Source: Rhodocista pekingensis (GTDB lineage Bacteria; Pseudomonadota; Alphaproteobacteria; Azospirillales; Azospirillaceae). Taken from it: DNA of 64,000 nucleotides. Each line of letters begins with the position of its first letter. Positions within the stretch are counted from its first letter, which is position 1. Positions 8,972-17,604 of the stretch are shown in pieces. Position numbers and translations under genes: made by a program. The DNA lies in contig NZ_JBHTCM010000004.1 of the NCBI RefSeq assembly GCF_042665545.1, forward strand, positions 620,001-684,000. The letters are read 5' to 3'. The notes under the pieces are model-generated. The model was not told where the DNA came from, did no database searches, and worked only from the letters and a program-made list of their open reading frames with translations.

Positions 8972-9538
8972 ATGCCCCGCCTGATCGCCCTGGTCCTGCT
9001 GCTCGCCGGCCTCGTGCTGTCGGCGCCGGCCGCGGCCCGCGACCTGGAGAACACGCTCTATCTCGACCTTCCGGACGGGCGGGTGGTGATCGAGATGCGC
9101 CCTGATCTGGCGCCCAGGCACGTCGCCCGGATCAAGGAGCTGGCCCGCCAGGGCTTCTACGACGGCGTCCCCTTCCATCGGGTGATCGAAGGCTTCATGG
9201 CCCAGACCGGCGACCCGACCGGCACCGGCGAGGGCGGCAGCGGGCGGACGCTGCCGCTGGAAGCCTCGGAGGCGAAGCATGAGCGCGGCGTCGTCTCCAT
9301 GGCCCGCGGCCGCTCGCCCAACAGCGCCGACAGCCAGTTCTTCATCATGTACGCCCGCCGCCCCGGACTGGACCGGCTCTACACCGTCTGGGGCCGCGTG
9401 GTGGAGGGGATGGAGCATGTGGACGCCCTGAAGAAGGGCGAACCGGCCACCGACGGCAGGGTCGAGGCTCCCGACCGGATCGTCCGCCTGCGCGTCGCCG
9501 CCGACGTGGAGACGGGCCGGACGGGCACGGTGCGCTGA
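8972..9538 (+). CDS. Secreted cyclophilin-type peptidyl-prolyl isomerase
   Basis: A 188-residue cyclophilin with a cleavable signal peptide (residues 1-21, ending AAARD), placing it in the periplasm, where it would catalyse proline isomerisation of secreted proteins. The core has the short bacterial cyclophilin pattern: FHRVIEGFMAQTGD, the Arg-containing MARGRSPNSADSQFF segment and YTVWGRVVEGM. The start at 8972 has GGAG upstream and begins the signal peptide; upstream in-frame codons are low-complexity. It is about 70% identical by eye to the next gene, so the pair arose by tandem duplication. Confidence 0.9.
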   Translation: MPRLIALVLLLAGLVLSAPAAARDLENTLYLDLPDGRVVIEMRPDLAPRHVARIKELARQGFYDGVPFHRVIEGFMAQTGDPTGTGEGGSGRTLPLEASEAKHERGVVSMARGRSPNSADSQFFIMYARRPGLDRLYTVWGRVVEGMEHVDALKKGEPATDGRVEAPDRIVRLRVAADVETGRTGTVR

Positions 9539-9626
9539 CCGGTTGCAATCCCGGCCATGCCGGGTAAGGTCCCAGCGGGGCGCAAACCGCCGCCGCACGA
9601 GACAGACACCGAAAAGGAGACGCCCT

Positions 9627-10103
<477 letters not shown>

Positions 10104-10127
10104 TCCATCCGCCGCAGCACCGACGAC

Positions 10128-10168
10128 AACCGCCGCGCCCCACCCCGGGGCGCGGCGGTTTCCGTTTC
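10128..10168 (+). terminator. Rho-independent terminator after the cyclophilin pair
   Basis: A 14-bp perfect stem AACCGCCGCGCCCC (10128-10141) and its complement (10147-10160) enclose a 5-base loop, followed by TTTCCGTTTCC. It separates the cyclophilin genes from the flagellar operon. Confidence 0.85.
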
Positions 10169-10175
10169 CGGGGTG

Positions 10176-10190
10176 CGGCACAATTTGCCG
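10176..10190. promoter_or_regulatory. Palindrome upstream of the flgF sigma-54 promoter (putative enhancer site)
   Basis: CGGCA-CAATT-TGCCG is a perfect palindrome with 5-bp arms and a 5-bp spacer, centred about 105 bp upstream of the -24 element at 10288. The same arms and spacing occur at 17456-17470 before fliK and, less perfectly, at 15146-15160 before flgI. Sigma-54 activators bind about 100 bp upstream, so this is a candidate site for the flagellar activator FlbD. Confidence 0.6.
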
Positions 10191-10287
10191 GGATCAACCC
10201 TGCAAGCCCTGCCGACAGGACCGGACTGCCCTCCGCACAACCCGCTCATCCCCGCTCAACCCCTTGATTTTCCATGCGTCTCCGACT

Positions 10288-10303
10288 TGGCACGCCGCCT
10301 GCT
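10288..10303 (+). promoter_or_regulatory. Sigma-54 promoter of the flgF operon
   Basis: TGGCACGCCGCCTGCT has GG and GC exactly 10 bases apart and matches the consensus TGGCACG-N4-TTGCW at all positions but one. Transcription should start near 10314, 52 bases before flgF. It places flgFGAH under RpoN. Confidence 0.8.
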
Positions 10304-10365
10304 TATAGGATTGGCGAGGAAGCAGGCCGCTGCGGCGAGGCACCGGCCGAGAGTTCGAGGCGACG

Positions 10366-11088
10366 ATGGAAAACGTGCTCTATATCGCGCTCTCCCGACA
10401 GGAGGCGATGCGTCGGCAGATGGACGTGGTGGCGAACAACATCGCCAACATGAACACCACCGGCTTCAAGTCGCAGCGCCCGCTGTTCCTGGAGTATCTG
10501 GAGCGCCCGGACCGCCGGCAGGAGCGGATGTCCTTCGTCCAGGACTACGGCCTGATGCGCAACCTCCAGGCCGGCCCCGTCACCGTCACAGACAATCCGT
10601 TGGACGTGGCGTTGCGCAGCGACGGCTACTTCACCGTCGAGACGCTGGCCGGCCCCCGCTACACCCGCGCCGGCGGCTTCCAGCTCAACACCGACCGCGA
10701 ACTGGTGGACCGCAACGGCCTGCCGGTCCTGTCCGACGCCGGCGCCCGCATCGTCATCCCCGACGGCGCCAACCAGATCCGCATCCAGGGCGACGGCAGC
10801 ATCGAGACCGAGCAGGGTCCGCTCGCCCGCCTGAAGGTCGTCAGCTTCGACGACGAGCAGAAGATGCAGGAACTGGGCGGCGGCCTCTACTCCACCGAGC
10901 AGGAGGAACGCCCCGTCGAGAAGCCCGAGATCACGCAGGGCGCCCTCGAAGGCTCCAACGTGCAGCCGATCGTCGAGACCACCCAGATGATCGACGTGCT
11001 GCGGGCCTACCAGAACACCCAGCGGATGATCGACAGCGAACACGAGCGCCTGCGGACCGCGATCCGCCAGCTCGGCCGCGTGCAGTAA
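10366..11088 (+). CDS. flgF: Flagellar proximal rod protein FlgF
   Basis: A 240-residue rod protein that assembles into the proximal part of the flagellar rod. The N-terminal flg_bb_rod motif (QEAMRRQMDVVANNIANMNTTGFKSQRP, residues about 10-37), the central FlgE/F/G core (DVALRSDGYFTVETLAGPRYTRAGGF) and the C-terminal helix ending QPIVETTQMIDVLRAYQNTQ are all present. It is exported through the flagellar type III apparatus and has no signal peptide. First gene of flgF-flgG-flgA-flgH; flgG starts 12 bases downstream. Confidence 0.95.
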   Translation: MENVLYIALSRQEAMRRQMDVVANNIANMNTTGFKSQRPLFLEYLERPDRRQERMSFVQDYGLMRNLQAGPVTVTDNPLDVALRSDGYFTVETLAGPRYTRAGGFQLNTDRELVDRNGLPVLSDAGARIVIPDGANQIRIQGDGSIETEQGPLARLKVVSFDDEQKMQELGGGLYSTEQEERPVEKPEITQGALEGSNVQPIVETTQMIDVLRAYQNTQRMIDSEHERLRTAIRQLGRVQ

Positions 11089-11100
11089 GGAGAGACGACC

Positions 11101-11886
11101 ATGCGCAGCTTGAGCATCGGCGCCACGGGCATGCTGGCCCAGCAGCTCAATGTCGAAGTCATTTCGAACAACATCGCGAACATGACGACGACGGGCTTCA
11201 AGCGCCAGCGGGCCGAGTTCCAGGACCTGCTGTACCAGAACATGCGGCGCGTCGGCTCCACCTCCTCGGACGCCGGCACCGTCGTTCCCTCGGGCGTCCA
11301 GATCGGCGCCGGCGTGAAGACCGCCGCCGTCTACCGGATCAACGAGCAGGGCAACATCTCCGTCACCGGCAATGCGCTGGATCTGGCGATCAACGGCCAG
11401 GGCTACTTCCAGGTCGAGTTGCCGGACGGCCAGACCGCCTACACCCGCGCCGGCTCGTTCCAGCTCAACGCCGAGGGCACCATCGTCACCGCCGACGGCT
11501 ACCAGCTCCAGCCCGGCCTCGTGGTTCCGGAGAACGCGGTGGACATCACCGTGAACCCGAACGGCGAGGTGCTGGTGAAGCTGGACGGCCAGACCCAGCC
11601 TGCGAACATCGGTCAGATCCAGCTCGCCACCTTCCCGAACCCGGCGGGCCTGGAAGCGATCGGTGACAACCTGCTGCTGGAGAGCCCGGCGTCGGGCAAC
11701 GTCATCGCCGGCAATCCGGGCGCCCCCGGCTTCGGCCGTGTGATCCAGCAGGCGCTGGAGACCTCGAACGTCAACATCGTCTCGGAGATCACGAACCTGA
11801 TCACCGCCCAGCGCGCCTACGAGATGAACAGCCGCGTCATCAGCACCTCCGACCAGATGATGCAGTCCATCTCGCAGATGCGCTGA
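11101..11886 (+). CDS. flgG: Flagellar distal rod protein FlgG
   Basis: FlgG forms the distal rod that crosses the peptidoglycan and outer membrane. The 261 residues show the start MRSLSIGATGMLAQQLNVEV, the rod signature SNNIANMTTTGFKRQRAEFQDL, the core ALDLAINGQGYFQVELPDG and the C-terminal SNVNIVSEITNLITAQRAYEMNS. Length equals the family norm (about 260). AGGAGAG precedes the start. Confidence 0.97.
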   Translation: MRSLSIGATGMLAQQLNVEVISNNIANMTTTGFKRQRAEFQDLLYQNMRRVGSTSSDAGTVVPSGVQIGAGVKTAAVYRINEQGNISVTGNALDLAINGQGYFQVELPDGQTAYTRAGSFQLNAEGTIVTADGYQLQPGLVVPENAVDITVNPNGEVLVKLDGQTQPANIGQIQLATFPNPAGLEAIGDNLLLESPASGNVIAGNPGAPGFGRVIQQALETSNVNIVSEITNLITAQRAYEMNSRVISTSDQMMQSISQMR

Positions 11887-11918
11887 CGCCCAGGCCCCGC
11901 CGATACCGGACGACCGCC

Positions 11919-12899
11919 ATGACCAGCCGCTCCTTCATCGCCCTCCTCCTCGCCGGCACGCTGCTCACCGGCACGTTCGCCCGCACTGCCGACGCGGCCG
12001 AGCCGCGGCGCGAGGCCACCGTCTCCGGCGACCAGGTCCGCCTGGGCGACCTGTTCGACGGGCTGCCCGCCGATCAGGCCGACCGGGTGGTCGCCAACGC
12101 CCCGGAGCCGGGCAAGCGGTCCTGGTTCGACAGCCCGACCCTGGCCAGCCTCGCCGCCGCCCACGGCATCGACTGGAAGCCCGCCGGCGGCGCCGACCGC
12201 ACCGTCGTGGTACGGGCCAGCATCGAGGTCCCGCGGGAGGAGATCGTCGCGTCCCTGAAGCGGGCGATGCTGGAGATCGGTGCGCCGGCGGGGCTTGAGC
12301 TGACGCTGGAGAACCGCTCCTTCGCCCTGTTCCTGCCGGAAGGCGTGGAGCCGACCGTGGCCTTCCGCAATGTCCGCTACGACGAGATGCGCAACCGGGT
12401 GACGGCCGATCTGGTCGCCCCGGCCGAGGGCCCGGAGCTGGTGCGCCAGACCATCGGCGCCCGCGCCCAGGACATGGTCGAGATCCCGATCCTGAACCGA
12501 CGCCTGGGGTCGGGCGAGGTGATCGGCGACCAGGACATCACCTGGATCAAGGTCCCGCGGGATCGGGTCGGGACCGACGTGGTGACCGATCTGGAAAACC
12601 TGGTCGGCCTCGCCGCCCGCCGGACCCTCGCGGCCAACCAGCCGGTCCGTGGCCGCGACGTCCGCACCCCTGTGGTCGTCGCCCGCGGTGCCCTGGTCAC
12701 CCTGCTGTTGCAGACGCCCGACATGACCCTGACCGCCCAGGGCAAGGCCCTGGCCGACGGCGGCCTGGGCGAGACCGTCCGTATCGTGAACACCACCAGC
12801 AACCGGATCGTGGACGCCACCGTCGCCGGCCCCGACCTGGTCACCGTCCTGCCCCCGGCGGTCACCGCCGCCCGTCGCATCCAATCCGCCTCGAACTGA
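11919..12899 (+). CDS. flgA: Flagellar P-ring assembly chaperone FlgA
   Basis: FlgA is the periplasmic chaperone needed for FlgI polymerisation into the P ring. The 326-residue protein has a signal peptide (1-26, ending ADAAEP) and, in the C-terminal half, the SAF-type domain with VEIPILNRRLGSGEVIGDQD and TLAANQPVRGRDV. It is longer than the E. coli protein because of an extra N-terminal domain, common in alphaproteobacteria. It lies between flgG and flgH in the same operon; a GAGGGAGAG sequence right after it serves flgH. Confidence 0.92.
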   Translation: MTSRSFIALLLAGTLLTGTFARTADAAEPRREATVSGDQVRLGDLFDGLPADQADRVVANAPEPGKRSWFDSPTLASLAAAHGIDWKPAGGADRTVVVRASIEVPREEIVASLKRAMLEIGAPAGLELTLENRSFALFLPEGVEPTVAFRNVRYDEMRNRVTADLVAPAEGPELVRQTIGARAQDMVEIPILNRRLGSGEVIGDQDITWIKVPRDRVGTDVVTDLENLVGLAARRTLAANQPVRGRDVRTPVVVARGALVTLLLQTPDMTLTAQGKALADGGLGETVRIVNTTSNRIVDATVAGPDLVTVLPPAVTAARRIQSASN

Positions 12900-12910
12900 G
12901 GGAGAGCACC

Positions 12911-13690
12911 ATGATCCGCACTGCCACCACCTTCGGCCCCCGCCGCCCCGGTAAGGTCCTGGTGCTCGCCGCCGCCGTGTCGCTGCTGTCCGCATGCAGC
13001 TCCATGGACCGCCTGTCCAGCATCGGCCAGACGCCGCCGCTGACCCCGATCCAGAACCCGGCCACCGCCCCCGGCTACCAGCCGGTCAGCCTGCCGATGC
13101 CGGCCCCGGCCCAGGGCGAGCGCGAAGCCAACTCGCTCTGGCGCGCCGGCGCGCGGGCCTTCTTCCGCGACCAGCGCGCCAACCGGGTCGGCGACATCCT
13201 GACCATCACCATTCAGATCAACGACAAGGCGCAGATCCAGAACCAGTCGCAGCGCACCCGCAACGGCAAGGAGAACATGGGGATCCCCGGCCTGTTCGGA
13301 TTGCAGCGCAACATCGCCCGCGTGCTGCCGACGCCGGACAACGACACGCTGGAGAGTCTGGTGAAGACGACCGCCGACAGCAGCTCGGTCGGGACCGGCA
13401 GCATCGGCCGCAGCGAGCAGATCAACATGCAGGTGGCGGCACTCATCACCCAGGTGCTGCCCAACGGCAATCTGGTCGTGCAGGGCAAGCAGGAGGTCCG
13501 GGTCAATTACGAGGTCCGCGAGCTGACCATCAACGGCATCATCCGGCCGGAGGACATCACCTCGCAGAACACCATCAGCTACGAGAAGATCGCCGAAGCC
13601 CGCATCTCCTACGGTGGCCGCGGCCACATCAGCGACGTGCAGCAGCCGCGCTGGGGCCAGCAGGTCTTCGACATCGTCGCCCCCTTCTGA
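12911..13690 (+). CDS. flgH: Flagellar L-ring lipoprotein FlgH
   Basis: FlgH forms the outer-membrane L ring. The 259 residues include a lipobox LLSACSS (lipidated Cys29), the conserved segment SLWRAGARAFFRDQRANRVGDILTI, and the C-terminal PEDITSQNTISYEKIAEARISYGGRG. Last gene of the flgF operon; a bidirectional hairpin lies 310 bp downstream. Confidence 0.96.
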   Translation: MIRTATTFGPRRPGKVLVLAAAVSLLSACSSMDRLSSIGQTPPLTPIQNPATAPGYQPVSLPMPAPAQGEREANSLWRAGARAFFRDQRANRVGDILTITIQINDKAQIQNQSQRTRNGKENMGIPGLFGLQRNIARVLPTPDNDTLESLVKTTADSSSVGTGSIGRSEQINMQVAALITQVLPNGNLVVQGKQEVRVNYEVRELTINGIIRPEDITSQNTISYEKIAEARISYGGRGHISDVQQPRWGQQVFDIVAPF

Positions 13691-14068
13691 TCCGACCCCG
13701 GAGCTATCCCTCGACGCCCCTCGCACACCATCAGGGAGGATCAACCCAGCCCGCCGCCCGGCCCCGGAAGCCGCCTCGCTCGCCCCGAGGCTCCGGGGCC
13801 CCCTCAGACCGGACATCCTCGCCCCGTCCGCGTCCCGTTTCCTCGGTCCCGTGTTCTTCCCGCCTCCTGTTTCCTCGACCGACCAGGGCTTCCCTCCTCG
13901 CCGGCGTCCCTCGCCCGGACGCCACCCGAAGCCCCTTCGCCTCGACGTCCTTCCTCATCCGCCCTCGCCCACTCCGGCGGAATCGATCGTCCCGAACGGA
14001 AACGGGGCCGGCAGATCGCCGGCCCCGTTTCGCTCATGCTCAGGCATCGGACCCCCAGACGACGACGG
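13691..14068. other. Intergenic region between flgH and dksA
   Basis: Apart from the hairpin at 14000-14030, this stretch is a C-rich, pyrimidine-biased sequence on the plus strand with no supportable gene; the open frames crossing it are Pro/Arg/Ser-rich and lack ribosome sites. Confidence 0.6.
14000..14030. terminator. Bidirectional terminator between flgH and dksA
   Basis: AAACGGGGCCGGC (14000-14012) and GCCGGCCCCGTTT (14018-14030) form a 13-bp perfect stem with loop AGATC. T residues at the 3' side on either strand make it usable for both convergent genes. Confidence 0.8.
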
Positions 14069-14500
14069 TCAGTCGTCGCGGTGGGTGCGCTCCAGGCGCT
14101 CGTGCCGCTCCTGGGCTTCAAGGCTCATGGTTGCGATCGGCCGGGCCTCAAGGCGCCGGACACCGATCGGCTCACCGGTTTCTTCGCAGTAGCCGTACTC
14201 GTCATTCTCGATCCGCTCCAGCGCCGCGTCGATCTTGGAGATCAGCTTGCGTTCACGGTCGCGGGTGCGCAGTTCCAGCGCCCGATCCGTCTCGGCCGAG
14301 GCGCGGTCAGCGATGTCCGGTTCCTGCAACCCGCCATCCTGGAGGCTCTGGAGGGTTTCCGTCGATTCCTTGAGCAGTTCCGCCCGCCAACGGAGGAGCT
14401 TCTGGCGGAAATACTCCTTCATCACCGGGTTCATGAACGGCTCGTCCTCGGACGGCCTGTAGTCCGGGGGCAACAGAGGAGACGACGACGACATTCTCAC
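14069..14500 (-). CDS. dksA: RNA polymerase-binding regulator DksA (single-cysteine, zinc-independent type)
   Basis: DksA enters the RNA polymerase secondary channel and works with ppGpp. The 143 residues contain a long coiled coil with the acidic tip DIADRAS (Asp62, Asp65, Ala67) and a degenerate zinc finger: the usual four cysteines are Cys105, Thr108, Ser126 and Ala129. Such single-cysteine DksA proteins are known from Rhodobacter sphaeroides and do not need zinc. The start is GTG 14500 (AGGA 7 bases upstream); an in-frame ATG at 14494 is an alternative. It lies inside the flagellar block, on the strand opposite to its neighbours flgH and flgI. Confidence 0.92.
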   Translation of the reverse strand: MRMSSSSPLLPPDYRPSEDEPFMNPVMKEYFRQKLLRWRAELLKESTETLQSLQDGGLQEPDIADRASAETDRALELRTRDRERKLISKIDAALERIENDEYGYCEETGEPIGVRRLEARPIATMSLEAQERHERLERTHRDD

Positions 14501-14626
14501 GGTCCGATCCTTCGCCGGTCGAAACGCGCGCGAGTATAGGGACAGGCCCTGCCTCCCGCAATATCGACCGCGAGCCGAACGTATCGACGTAACCCGTTGT
14601 AAACAAAAGAAATGGCGCGGAAGGCC

Positions 14627-15043
14627 TCAGCCACCTGCGGAGAGCTTGGCAATCTCGACCTGTGCGCGAAGGTCGATCTCGTCCAGAATCTGCTGGAGGC
14701 GGGGATCGTCCACCTGCGCGCGCTGCTCCTGCACGGCCTGAATCAACTGCAACAGGCGCTCGCGCGGGTAGGTTCCCGACAGCAGGCCCAGGCGCAGTTC
14801 GTCGAGCTTGTCGAGGATCGTCTCCGCCCGCTGCTTCGCCTTGCGACGGCCGGTGGTGGCGTCATCCACTTCCTGCAAGGCGAACAGGGGATTGACGGCC
14901 GCGGCCGTCTGGGCGCCGCCGACGGGGGCGGCCGAACCCTCCCCCTCCTGCAACTCGCGCAGGAAGTCGGACCCGCCGCTGCCGGTGCGCCGTGCCTTGC
15001 CGACCTGACCGGGTCGGAGAGAACCGGGACCCTCGATCTTCAT
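14627..15043 (-). CDS. fliX: Flagellar assembly regulator FliX
   Basis: In Caulobacter FliX links early flagellar assembly to activation of sigma-54 operons by the enhancer protein FlbD. The 138-residue product (Caulobacter: about 139) starts MKIEGPGSLRPGQVGKARR and has the helical C-terminal domain DKLDELRLGLLSGTYPRERLLQL. The frame is open further upstream to 15109, but MKIEGPGS is the family start. Divergent from flgI; finding FliX beside sigma-54 flagellar promoters supports FlbD-FliX control here. Confidence 0.9.
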   Translation of the reverse strand: MKIEGPGSLRPGQVGKARRTGSGGSDFLRELQEGEGSAAPVGGAQTAAAVNPLFALQEVDDATTGRRKAKQRAETILDKLDELRLGLLSGTYPRERLLQLIQAVQEQRAQVDDPRLQQILDEIDLRAQVEIAKLSAGG

Positions 15044-15145
15044 GGTCGCTGCGACTACGTCTTTGCGGGATGCTGCGGGCTCGGCCCCCGCGATACCGGG
15101 GGCGACCACCTCCTATTGGTAACACCCGGTTCGGCGCTGCGCCTA

Positions 15146-15160
15146 GGGCAATTTTTACCC
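15146..15160. promoter_or_regulatory. Imperfect palindrome upstream of flgI (putative enhancer site)
   Basis: GGGCA-ATTTT-TACCC has the same 5-5-5 geometry as the sites before flgF and fliK, with one arm mismatch, and is centred 93 bp upstream of the candidate -24 element at 15246. It also lies about 110 bp upstream of fliX, so it could serve both divergent genes. Confidence 0.45.
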
Positions 15161-15245
15161 GCACCGGCCCGGCAGGGCTTACCGCCCGGACGGCCCGGCA
15201 GCGCAAGAAGCCCGGAAATCCCTGTCGGCACAGGGGCAAGCGGGC

Positions 15246-15261
15246 TGGCATGGCTTTCGCA
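15246..15261 (+). promoter_or_regulatory. Candidate sigma-54 promoter of flgI
   Basis: TGGCATGGCTTTCGCA keeps the GG-N10-GC spacing and the TGGCA half; the -12 half is TTCGC instead of TTGC. Predicted start near 15272, 48 bases before flgI. Weaker match than the flgF and fliK promoters. Confidence 0.55.
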
Positions 15262-15319
15262 TGGACGGCACCGAACCCGATGGCCGCAGTCGACGCGGCC
15301 CGCCTGGAGTCGAACCGAG

Positions 15320-16480
15320 ATGACCCGCGACCCGATCCGTCCCCTGCTCCGAACCACGCTGCGCCGCGGCGGCAGTCTGGCGCTGGCGGTGCTGCTCGCC
15401 CTCTCCCCGGTCCTGCCCGCGGCTCCCGCCCAGGCACAGTCGCGGATCAAGGACGTGGCCGACGTGGAGGGCGTGCGCGACAACATGCTGGTCGGCTACG
15501 GCCTCGTCGTCGGCCTGAACGGGACCGGCGACAGCATCAACAACTCGCCCTTCACCGAGCAGAGCCTGATCGGCATGCTGGAACGGCTGGGCGTCAACAT
15601 CCGCGGGGAGACTGTGCGGACCCGCAACGTCGCCGCCGTCATGGTGACAGCGACGCTGCCGCCCTTCTCCGCCCAGGGCACGCGGATCGACGTCAATGTC
15701 GGTACGCTGGGCGACGCCAAGAACCTCCAGGGCGGCACCTTGCTGGTGACGCCGCTGCTCGGCGCCGACGGGGAGGTCTATGCCGTGGCGCAAGGGGCCG
15801 TCGCCGTCTCCGGCTTCAGCGCCCAGGGGGCGGCGGCCAGCGTCACCCGCGGCGTGCCGACCGCCGGCCGGATCGCCGGCGGTGCCATCGTTGAGCGGGA
15901 GATCGCGTTCGACCTGACCGACCTTCCCTATGTGCGGCTGTCGTTGCGCAATCCGGATTTCACGACGGCGAAGCGCATTTCCGAATCGATCAATGCCTCG
16001 TTCGGGTCGCCCGTCGCCCATGCCGCCGACCCCGCCTCGGTGCTGGTGGACGTGCCGCCGCAGCGCAAGGCGGACATCGTGGGCTTCATCCGCGACATGG
16101 AGCAGCTCCGCGTCACGCCGGACCAGCCGGCCCGCGTCGTCATCGACGAGGCGTCCGGTGTCATCGTGATGGGCGAGAATGTCCGCATCAGCACCGTCGC
16201 CATCGCCCAGGGCAACCTGACCATCCGCATCACGGAGACGCCGCAGGTGTCGCAGCCCGGTCCGCTGAGCCAGGGCGGCCAGACCGCCGTGGTGCCACGC
16301 ACCGACATCCAGGTGGACGAGCAGTCCGACCGCAAGCTGGCCGTGCTGCGCGCCGGGGTGTCGTTGCAGGAACTGGTGCAGAGCCTGAACGCGCTGGGCG
16401 TCGGCCCGCGCGACATGATCTCCATCCTCCAGTCCATCAAGGCGGCCGGCGCGCTCCAGGCCGAGATCGAGGTGATGTGA
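15320..16480 (+). CDS. flgI: Flagellar P-ring protein FlgI
   Basis: FlgI polymerises in the periplasm into the P ring around the distal rod. The 386-residue protein has a signal peptide (about 1-38, ending AQAQS) and the family landmarks SRIKDVADVEGVRDNMLVGY, GLVVGLNGTGDSINNSPFT, and the C-terminal LRAGVSLQELVQSLNALGVGP. The ATG at 15320 has GGAG 10-11 bases upstream. First gene of flgI-cheL-flgN; its TGA overlaps the next ATG. Confidence 0.96.
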   Translation: MTRDPIRPLLRTTLRRGGSLALAVLLALSPVLPAAPAQAQSRIKDVADVEGVRDNMLVGYGLVVGLNGTGDSINNSPFTEQSLIGMLERLGVNIRGETVRTRNVAAVMVTATLPPFSAQGTRIDVNVGTLGDAKNLQGGTLLVTPLLGADGEVYAVAQGAVAVSGFSAQGAAASVTRGVPTAGRIAGGAIVEREIAFDLTDLPYVRLSLRNPDFTTAKRISESINASFGSPVAHAADPASVLVDVPPQRKADIVGFIRDMEQLRVTPDQPARVVIDEASGVIVMGENVRISTVAIAQGNLTIRITETPQVSQPGPLSQGGQTAVVPRTDIQVDEQSDRKLAVLRAGVSLQELVQSLNALGVGPRDMISILQSIKAAGALQAEIEVM

Positions 16481-16833
16481 TGGACGGCATGACCCTGTCG
16501 CCGCCGGGCCTGGACCAGGCCACCCTCGCCCGCAGCGCCCCGCGGCTGAACCTGGGGCGCGCCGCCACCCCGGCGCAGATCGACAAGTCCGCGCAGGAGT
16601 TCGAGGGCGTCTTCATCAGCCAGATGCTGTCGCACATGTGGTCCAGCGTGGAGGTCGATCCCGTCTTCGGCGGCGGCCCCGCGGAGGAGACCTTCCGCGG
16701 CCTGATGATCGAGGAACAGGGCAAGGCCATCGCCAAGGCGGGCGGCCTGGGCATCGCCGACCATGTGCGCCGCCAGCTCCTGCTGATCCAGGAGATGCAG
16801 CTCCAGGAGTCCGGACAGGAACTGCCGCAATGA
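16480..16833 (+). CDS. cheL: Rod-binding protein, FlgJ N-terminal/CheL type
   Basis: A 117-residue protein corresponding to the N-terminal rod-capping domain of FlgJ (AQEFEGVFISQMLSHMWSSV, then a conserved EETFRGLMIEEQGKAIAKAGGLGIAD). The C-terminal muramidase domain of enteric FlgJ is absent, as usual in alphaproteobacteria, where this gene follows flgI and is called cheL or flgJ. Start ATG 16480 overlaps the flgI stop (TGATG); a GTG 3 bases earlier is possible. Confidence 0.88.
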   Translation: MDGMTLSPPGLDQATLARSAPRLNLGRAATPAQIDKSAQEFEGVFISQMLSHMWSSVEVDPVFGGGPAEETFRGLMIEEQGKAIAKAGGLGIADHVRRQLLLIQEMQLQESGQELPQ

Positions 16834-17348
16834 GCATCGCCTCCGTCGCCCCCGAGGCCCCGTCGACCGGCGCGCAGACCGCGCCGCCACCGCCGACGCC
16901 GCCCGTTTCTGCACCGTCGCGCGCACATGCCCTGATGGACGCCATGGCACGGCTTTCGGAAACCCTGCGCCAGGAGACGGCGATGATCCGGGAGCGTCGG
17001 ACGGCCGGGCTGGACCGGCTGGTGGACGGCAAGCTGTTGCTGGTCCGTGCCTTCGACGAGGCCGGCCGGGCGTTGCGGGTGGACCGCGCCGCGCTTGCCG
17101 CGCTGGACGAGCCCGACCGCCAGCGGCTGCGCGCACTGGCTGACGAATTCCGCGCAGCGGCGGAGGCCAATGCCGCCTCCCTCCGGGCGGCTGCCCAGGC
17201 CAGCCAGTCCGTCGTCGATACCCTGGTCACGACCCTGAACCGCGAACAGGCGGCCGACCAGGGGTACACCCTGCGCGGCGGCATGGCCCTGCCTGCCGGC
17301 TTCGGCCACAAGGGCGGCCGGCCCGCCACCCTGGACCAGCAGCTCTGA
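16830..17348 (+). CDS. Probable FlgN-like flagellar chaperone
   Basis: The 172-residue protein has a Pro/Ala-rich N-terminus (about 1-35) and an all-helical core (residues 40-150) of heptad character, with MIRERRTAGLDRLVDGKLLLVRAFDEAGR. Size, helicity and position after cheL fit FlgN-type export chaperones for hook-filament junction proteins, but sequence motifs in this family are weak. The ATG overlaps the cheL stop (ATGA at 16830-16833). Confidence 0.6.
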   Translation: MSIASVAPEAPSTGAQTAPPPPTPPVSAPSRAHALMDAMARLSETLRQETAMIRERRTAGLDRLVDGKLLLVRAFDEAGRALRVDRAALAALDEPDRQRLRALADEFRAAAEANAASLRAAAQASQSVVDTLVTTLNREQAADQGYTLRGGMALPAGFGHKGGRPATLDQQL

Positions 17349-17455
17349 TTCCCAGGAGCCCGGGACGGGAGAGCGGTTCCCGGCTCCCCGTCCGTCGCGC
17401 GCCCGCACCACCCGCCACCCACGGCCATGCAAGCCCGCTCCGTCCGGAGACGGCC

Positions 17456-17481
17456 CGGCAGAAACTGCCGACGCATCGGCA
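17456..17481. promoter_or_regulatory. Double palindrome upstream of the fliK sigma-54 promoter (putative enhancer sites)
   Basis: CGGCA-GAAAC-TGCCG (17456-17470) is a perfect palindrome, and its right arm is shared by a second, TGCCGA-CGCA-TCGGCA (17466-17481). The first is centred 91 bp upstream of the -24 element at 17554, matching the flgF layout exactly in arm sequence and spacer length. Confidence 0.6.
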
Positions 17482-17553
17482 GGAGTTTCCCGAGCGCCCG
17501 GCCCTCCCTCCCGCTTCCCCGGGAAACCCCGGCCTCCCTGGCGTTGAAAGAGT

Positions 17554-17569
17554 TGGCAAGGCCTTTGCA
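17554..17569 (+). promoter_or_regulatory. Sigma-54 promoter of the fliK-flgD operon
   Basis: TGGCAAGGCCTTTGCA fits TGGCACG-N4-TTGCW with one mismatch and correct GG-N10-GC spacing. Transcription should start near 17580, 25 bases before the fliK start. Confidence 0.8.
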
Positions 17570-17604
17570 TATAACCGGGGGAACCAGACCAGGACGCCAC
17601 CGCC

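Noticed and set aside
15044..15110. A sigma-54 promoter for fliX on the minus strand
   Set aside because: GG-N10-GC pairs can be found but none has the TGGCAC half; matches are what a GC-rich sequence gives by chance.
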